This document shows, one piece after another, positions 52,501 to 61,500 of a DNA stretch of 64,000 bases. Every line of letters starts with the position of its first letter. Positions within the stretch are counted from its first letter, which is position 1. The position numbers were made by a program, and so were the translations under genes. The notes under the pieces were generated by a model. It worked only from the letters and a program-made list of their open reading frames with translations. It did not search any database and had not been told where the DNA came from. This DNA is from Echinometra lucunter (Eukaryota; Echinodermata; Echinoidea; Camarodonta; Echinometridae): positions 11,488,057 to 11,552,056 of the forward strand of contig CM057153.1 of assembly GCA_029962745.1 (NCBI GenBank), read 5' to 3'.

Positions 52501-55500
52501 CTGACATCTCAAGCCTGATGCAAAACATTGAGTTGAATCCCACAAAAATAGGTCTACCTTAAAATCGTAACCTACAATTATTTCTAATGGTTTTGAGCAT
52601 GGAAAATTTTCTGTAAAATAAAGTATTTTAACAGTTGAATACATTATTTTGAAGGGAACAGTTTGTATTTCTCATTTAGACTTATTTGGGGTAAAGCATT
52701 ATTTAGCCTGGGGTTATAGTCATAAATGTAAAGTTCATCTGCCACGATCTGACCTTTTCTTTTCTTTGAAATTTCTCATTTTAGGAGTCCACCGTCATGT
52801 GTCACAGAGAAACCTGTCCGTCGACATTAAACTGTCCGTCGGGCAACATCGTGCAAGGAGATGACGATTGTTGTCCGCGCTGCGAACCTTTAGTGTGTGA
52901 CGTTAATGGGACCAAATATCAGGTAGGATATTGTGTTCTCTCTTCTTTTTAGGTGCATTGATGATGGGAATTGGTAATCAATAATGATAGAAGTAACTTT
53001 TCCACATCTTCATTTTTAATCTAATGACTATGTAAAAATTATATTCTTCTTTAAAAAAACAAACAAACAACGGTTTCACCCACATGACATCATATAATTT
53101 GTATTTGTAGGATGGTGACCTGTGGATTAAATGACGGGAATCGGTAACTAATTATGAGAGAAGTAACTTTTTAACATCTTCATTTTTTAATCTAATGACG
53201 ATGTGAAAATTGTATGCTTCTTTAAAAAGGATGGTTTCACCTAAACGACATCATATAATTTGTGTTTGTAGGATGGTGACGTGTGGCACCAATCTGTGTG
53301 TGAATCTTGCAGCTGCGCCAACGGACTTGTACAATGCAGGGTGGAAGAGTGCCATGGGAATCTGCAGTGCGAATCGGTGAGAAACAATTCACAGTTCACC
53401 TTTCAAACATCAACAAGCGGATTATCATCGAAGGACAAATTAAATGATTTCCGAGATTGAAAACATCAACTTGAATGCAGCTCAATTTTTTATTTTTGCT
53501 ATGAAAAGATTAAATTAAAGCTTGTCTGCATTCAAAGAAAAATACCCTTTGCTTCAAGAAAAAAAAAAATGCTTTATCATACACTCAAGTCCTAAGGACA
53601 TCTATAGGGAAGAGGCAAGAGACGGTCACGGTTAAGAGTTTATCGCCGGGTTATTCTTTAAGGAAAGACACAACAAATAGGATGATTATCTGAATAGGGG
53701 GAGGGGGTGTCGACCTTATAAACGAGACGGAATATTCCTAGTTAGTCATTTCCGTTTGAAAAAGGCATTGTCAAATATCTTTCCTTCTCTGTCTTGCGTC
53801 TAATTTGAAGCAATATAGCGAAGCCAGCTGCCGTGAGAAATATTGTGGAAATTGCATTAAGATTTGGCAGAAGGAGCTTCCCCTCTCTTGATCTGTTACC
53901 ATGGTATGAGATAAGTTCGGAATCGGAAGTTGGTTCTTAGAGAGAGCCTGTGGAAATGCGCCCTGAGAATAACAATAGATGGAGTGGATTGCCGTGGAAA
54001 CAAGAGGAAGACGCGGAAAGGTGATGGATGAAGAAGGGGGAGGGGGATGGGGTAGATAAGATGGTGAAAGGGTGGTAGTGTAAACGATATGAATCATTTC
54101 ATGTCCCGCTCTGCATTTTGTACTTGTTGCTTTTCATGCCATTTGCATGCAGAAATCTTGTAAAGTTAATGCCAGAGATGTACTTCTCATATGTCCAGAT
54201 ATCCCATTCACATCTACCAAAACACGATGTAACCTGCGGAGGTTACCTCGTCTCATCCCATGTCCACTTTAGATATAAACCGTCAGCACGTAGGACAAAA
54301 CAAGAACACGGTACAAACGGTTAAGTTAAACTAACAGATATCATTGTGCGCGCATGAGTTGATAATTTTGAAGTAATAGGTTTAACATATCGATGATGAT
54401 TTTCAGTTCACATATTAAGTGGACATTAGGACGCCATCGTCACCCTACTTCACACCCAAAAGTTTGATGCTGGGTCAACGAACGCTTCTAAATTTAGGGA
54501 CAACCCTAAGCCATTTTAATCCCTTGGTAATTTAATGCTTTTCAGTTAAATTTCTTGGCCCTGAGTCCTTTCCGAAGCTTAGCATTCTTACCTCCTAATC
54601 AATTTCGGAATGAAAAAACGTTTCCATGTTTCGTCTGTCTCTCGTATTGAGGGACCTCGCATTCGTTGATCCACTCCACTTGATTAGACAAAAACAATGT
54701 ATTGATTTCCACTTGATCATAGCATGGTAATAGCTTCGATATCTATCCATGTCGATTTCAAGCGGAACGGGGTCTCCATCCTTTGGCCTGCCGACTAGGA
54801 GTCCAGTGGCCTTTTACGGACCAACGAGTGATACAAACCCTGTTTTATTGCTTAAAGAGAAAGCTGAGTTTTATTAATTTTCTTTTAAAGATGAAACACA
54901 GTTTGTCAGCTTTCTCATTCCTTTAGCCGCCAAGTGATTTTCGTACTCTTTAATAGCTGTTCAGGCCTTACGAGTCATATTTTGTGAAAATTTCACTCCT
55001 TGATGTCGTTGATTTCGGAAAATCTGTACGTTCTGGATTAAATCACCACCACTTGGTCATACAGTTCAGTCCTATGTCTTTTGAATCATCAAACCCTCGA
55101 TTAACTTTGATACCTTCCTTCATTCGTAGGTTTAAAGAAAATATTTCCTTCGAAAATTGAGGTAAATTATACCTGCCATGAAGGATCTTGACCCGGTGCC
55201 AAGAAAAGTCCATCTGTCAATTAATCCTCCTTGAGTGGTTTGGGAATTCAGAGAAGATTTAATGAAGGAGAGGAACACGTTGAAACTCATGTGCGTGAAC
55301 ATAGAAAACTCTATCATCCATAACAAGAAAAACAAAAACGTTCCTGAACACTAATCATGGCGATTAGTGGCTGTCGTATTGATTCATCATGTTAAATCTC
55401 CGTGAGATGGTCAGTCCCTAAGAAAAAATGCCAAAGGTTTAAACTTTTGAAAGTTTTATGAACGCGATTGACGGATGTGTTACATCTTTAAAGAAGAAAA

Positions 55501-58500
55501 TGGCATGAAGGTACCAGAAATGGTAGGGCAAGTTTTATGTAGGAAAGTCTGGATGAATCATCTCTGTGACCTTGACTAAGAACTAATTGTATGGGTTACC
55601 TTTAGATGTTGAAGTAGAGTGTCCATCTCAAAATTTAAGGGACCTCATTTCCCTCTCCCGGAAACCGCTGACCAATGTATATCCGTTACTCTGGCAATAT
55701 ACTTTACTATGTCCTCAGTAAATGGTACTACTTTTTAAATGAACTAGTCATTGCTCATACTGACATCTCAGCTCTCATATTACTGCTCTCAAGGAAATAA
55801 TCTTTAAGCCAGATCTATTTTGGAAAGACAGTATTTGAAGGCACCATGTAGCTACTGGGTTTCTCGGAATTGTCGAACACAGTATCCTTGAGACTGTAGA
55901 TGATAGGAGGTTCTACCAATGACTTAATAAAATAGATTTGATTGCAAATGATTTGACCCTGCCTGACATCGCTAAGCAGCTCAGTGGGGTGAACGTCTTG
56001 ATAATAGAAAGTCTATAATCAGGAACCAAGCATTTTTTTACCATACTTGCTTGACCAATCACCCATTACCATGATTACAATAAGATCGATATGGCGTATT
56101 GTCTCTTCCATCGCTTAGGCGACGCTTAAGCAAAGACCCGAAGGGTTTGATTGTAAACATTAAGTCATCCAAAATCACGTTGACACCCATGCTGTAGGAG
56201 TTCCTGGTTTAAAGGAGGACTTTGTTCAAGTCGTCGATGAAGCATGTAGTAGTGATACATTTATATAATCCTTAGAGATTTAGGATGAGTGAATAATAAG
56301 AATGCTGAGGGTTTTGCACTAACTTTCACTTTCCATGTTCCTAGGTCTGTACTACTTCCTTGTATGTTTTAATGGTATCAATCTTCCTTAAAGTAACTTC
56401 TTATTGTTTTAGACACACAGTCGATGCAGAGCGACCTATGTGATACCGATGATGACTATGAAATGTGTTAACTGGGCTTTTTGCTTTTTTGTATGTTGTT
56501 TCTGTGTTTGTTTGTTTGTTGCCTGTGGGACCAGTATGAGGCATGATCATGAGCATGATGAGTCCTATTGCTATCACGACGCTCTTCGTTACCAGCTAAA
56601 TTAACCTTGGTTGCCCGTAAATACAGACACCCCTTACCCCTCCTCCTTTTCTTCTACCATGAAACCGCTTCACAATATCTTCCTTTTTCAAACTACAAGC
56701 CAATGGCCTTTGCTAAGAATGCCTATGAGCATTAAGTTTACCTGGCGCCGTTCTTCGCTCTTGGGGGTCCAGTTTATAATCTCTGAGCTCAAAGTAAAGA
56801 CTTCAAAGAAGTTTCTACCAAAGACAAAAGTACAATGACTTCTTTTGAAAAAGGAATGTACTAATTAGTGTCACGGAATTTCATTGTAATGAGCCAATCT
56901 TCCTTAGCAGCGTGATAAGCTATATTGATTCATGATTCGAGCTGACCTACATTCTTAAACAAAACGAGTGAAATTATTGATTGATCTTACGTTATGTTAA
57001 CAACTATAATGATACATGTCACGACATAAATCGAACAGTAAGTGTTCATGATAAAGACCCCGTTTTGTTAAAAACAAACTTTTTCATGAGGTCAGACCTA
57101 TTATGAAAACTTTAATCTTCTTGGTCAGTTTGACATCATGCAAAAATATGAAATATAAATTTCGAAAATTTTATTTCGAACATTTTTCCTTGCACATCAC
57201 AGCAACATTTCGAGAAAAAAAAAATACAATTCAAATTTCGTGCTACTGCCACTTGAACAGAATATGATAAGTTGTATATACATGTATATATACATATATA
57301 TATATATACATGGATGCATACTTGTAATCCCTCTATGCAAGCTCTGTATGATAATGTGAAGAGGTTTAGATTCGATGTTGAGATGGTATTGCATTTCAAT
57401 GATGCAGGTAAATTGTGATGTTTCTTTTTAATCTTTTTTTTTTTTTACCCAGAATTTTGAGCTGAGAACAGTGGATGGAGAGTGTTGCCCGAGTTGTATA
57501 GAAAGTAAGTATACTTCTGTTGGATACAATAACTTTGACCTAAATGCCTTTTTATCTACGCCCAAGATCTTTCTTTCATTTCTCTTACATCAAAATTGAA
57601 TTGCCTAATTTTTTTCATAAACTGCAAATTTACCTTTCGGTATCCTTTTAGCCCATACGTCATGCCCATGTATTTTAATAGTAGGCGTGTTCAGGTATAC
57701 TTTACATCAGTGCTTACTTAAGACGATCCTATAGCTTTCTTGCTGCTTGCGCGACATAGCAAAATTCCGCTAGAAATGCGATCATAAATAACCCGGTTAT
57801 CAATTAGATCGGTTATTTCTTTATTATTCTGGAAAGAGAAACAAAGAGAGCAAAATATTGTAATAAAGCAGTAATACTTATTACTTAATGCTTACAGTCT
57901 ACATCATCTCATTGCTCCTCTCACATTATTTTATCTTTTTCTAATCCCCAGTTGTGTATTGCAGTCATATTTTTTTCTTTGCAAAAGGCACGATCATTTC
58001 TGCAAGTCCCGTGGTGAAAACTGCCATTGTATCAGTTACCATGTATATATGTTTGGTAGGCTCTCTTTATGAATTCGCGATGAAATATCATCACCAACAC
58101 GACCATATCCTGTCCGCCTTGAGGGTATTTTTTCGAACATTCGCCCAAAAGTCATAAAGTACCCGTTTAACTCCATAACAGTGTTTATCTTCTTAACAAT
58201 GAGCGATTTTAGTAACTTTAAAGGATCTACTGGGAACTAATATGCAAGGTCGTGTATTGGAAGGCACGTACGGCGGAGAGAAAAAAGAACTTCATTCATA
58301 AATATCTTGCCATGGGCACCGTATTTATCAATGTCAGGCCGCACAAAAGATATGATAGAGGGCAGATTGCAACTCTAGAAGGGGCATTGTATATAATGTA
58401 GACTATTCGAGTCAGGGGAACAGCACTCAAAAACCACAATGTAGAATTGGAAGAGAGAAAAAAGGCCTGTCTTCACACGAGAATGGAATGGCGATAACAT

Positions 58501-61500
58501 CGGAATGAGCTAATATTTGATCAAGTTTCGAAACTTTTTGGACAAAACAACGATTTCAATCTGTGCATCCGTCATCCATCTTTTTCTCGTTTCGTAGGCG
58601 AAGAAATGTATTGTTCATTGGCATTCAAGGCGTGATAAATTTGGATGAAAACCGCCAATTATGAGAGATAAAGGCGGCTTTTGAGTACCTTATCGAGCAG
58701 AATGATCAGTATGTGACCGAGTTCAAAGGAGGATGAGAAATAAAGTAATTTACCGCTTGTGCGCCGAACACAAGTCTTATCACTTCCATGACAGATAGAT
58801 ATTTGATGATTTCATAAAGTCAGTAGATTACAATCACAAAGTTATCCGTAGCTGCTATTCATGCCCATTGTATATGCATACAGAACAGAGTTGTTCGATG
58901 TAGAGTGGAGCGTTGTTCATAAATTCAACATTTTGCGATCCAAAATGGGATTAGGTCTTCCAAGATGTGGGTTAAGAACATATTGATGAAAACTTGTCGG
59001 TTTCTTTTGAAAATATTGTTCTGCTACCTTGAAACTTAACGAGTTTTGAAAGCGTTGATAAGCAGAGAATGGATGTAACAATGATGGTAATTCAAGCAGT
59101 TTATGCGAGAGTATATGTCATTGTTTGCTAGTCTCATGTGCTTCTTTTTTCATAACTAGAGAGGGAGAATGCCCAGCCCATTACACAATCTCCGTAAAGG
59201 CAGTTACCGGTTACACGTTTGACTTGGTATTAAACATCATCGAAAGATTCTTTAGACCAGAAAACCGTACTTGCAACAAAATAAAAATATGATGAAAGAA
59301 TGCCAAAGAGAACATGCATTCGTTTTACCCAAATTATAAATCCGTGATAACACCATCAAAGATAATGTAAAGAGGCCAAATAAGCAACTAGGTTAGGACG
59401 CACTCCGCTCAACACCCTATATGATAATTTTCACATCTGCAGAAATCATACTCAATCATCTGCTCTCCTTCATCAAGGGTTAGTGGCCTCATCAGCATTA
59501 ACACTGTACCTCATTGGGACCCTTGTAATTACAATTATCTCGTTACCCAAGAATTACCAGCACCTCTCATGAGAGTAAAGGGCCTTTACCAATAATTTAC
59601 AGCTCAAACTCATTGAGCTTGATACTACTACTAATATTATTATATAAAAAAAGCTGGTCCACTGGTGTGTCTCCTTCCGGGTCAGATTCGAAAGAAATGG
59701 TTTTGCAAGATAAACCTGCATGAACTCTGAGATTTAACCTAGGCGGGGATTGAGGTGGGTTTGGGCTAGTAGAAGGTGGGGTTGGGTATAAACTTCCCAG
59801 TATTTTATAGCCTGCTATGATAAAGGAATGAAGAAGATAGACAGGGGCCAAATTCTGGAACCACACAATAGCAACAAAGAACTGGCAGCGCCGATAGTAC
59901 TGGTTGAATATTGTAGGCTTGGTTTTACGACCGTTCCTCGATGAAAAGCAATAATTGTGGCCCGGGTTCTGGATGATTAGGTCAGAATATCCCACCTTTT
60001 GATCGTGCTAGATAACTATTTTATTCCTTACCCATCAAACGAGATTCCCGTATAATCAGCATTCATGACTATGCAGATTGGATAAGTTCGGAAACTCGAT
60101 TTGACTGATATTGAGCGCACGCTCTTACAAAATCCCCCCCCCCTCTTTTTATAACTAGGTCGCAGATATTATTATCCGACGAGCATTAACTACACCCATT
60201 AACGATTATACAGACCTTCAACAATAACAATTTGCAATGCATCGATTGTATCTGGCGATGATTCACATTTCAAAAGGTCTGTGATGCTATTTCAGTTTCA
60301 ATTTGTGAAGTCTTTCAGTTCCATGGAGGGATGTCCCGAAGGTGAACTTTGCATTCAATGTAAAACGCATGAATCGAATTCGAACCTGGATTTTGCAGAT
60401 AACCTAAGAGTCTCTGGGTACACATTCACCTTGGCTCGAATAGGTGGAGGGATGAAAAGGAAAATTTCATTTTAAAGTATTCATGATGCTGTTATGCCAT
60501 TATACACAGATCTAATTAGGTATGAGCATCAGTGTGTGTTTGTGTGTGTGTGGGGGGGGGGGGTGGCGGCCAGGGAGACATCCCCCCAAAATAAGGATGG
60601 CAGACACAATACGGTATGCCCCTTAAATTTGAAGCTAAAAACGTTTTTCGGGTGGGGCGTTTTAGCATTTTTTTTTTTTGTGTGTGTATGTCTCCAGAAA
60701 TTGTAAGCTGATGACCTTTTGGGGACTATGCTCTCCCCCCCCCCCAAAAAAAAAATATATATATAAAATACGGATTGACACCCCCCCCCCCCCCCGTATA
60801 CATAGAGGCATGTATTAATCTTTCTTCCTTTTTTCAATCTCTGAAGAGAGGATTTTCTGCTTTTGTCGATTCTTTTTGGAGTGCCATGTAGCCTTTGTTT
60901 CGAAGAGTTCATTAGCATAGAACAATAGTGGAGGAACCAAATGACTCATTTTACGATTATGTGAATTACTTTTCTGGATTTGAATATGAGAAATAAAACG
61001 CTAGATACTTATTTAATAGAGAATTTAACTTTTAAAAAATTTGGTATCATTCTTGTATCTCTTTTCACAGAAAATGGTGTCTGCACCGTATTCGGGGATC
61101 CCCACTACCGCTCTTTCGATGGCCGGCTCTTCAATTTCCAGGGCCGCTGCAAATATCTCCTAGCCGCCGACTGCACTACCAACGACTTCCGGGTCAGAGT
61201 TCGCAATGATGGTCGCAATACCAAGTCGTTCTCGTGGACGAAGACGGTCTTTCTGACGCTCCAGAAGCATTCGATCACCTTGCTTCAGGACTACGTCGTC
61301 CGCGTGAACAGGGAGACGATCACCGTTCCGTATAGCGTCGACCAAGTCTTCAGGATATACAGGGATAGCTATAATGTCATCGTAGAGACAAATACAGGTA
61401 ACGTTCTCATGCAGGATCATTTCATTAACCTGTTGACTACTGATTCTCTCATTCTCATAAGCTTTATACCGGAACAACCCGGTTCCAGTTGCCAGTGGAT

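Noticed and set aside
61160..61477. 105-codon minus-strand frame opposite the VWD exon
   Set aside because: A shadow of a strongly supported coding exon on the + strand.
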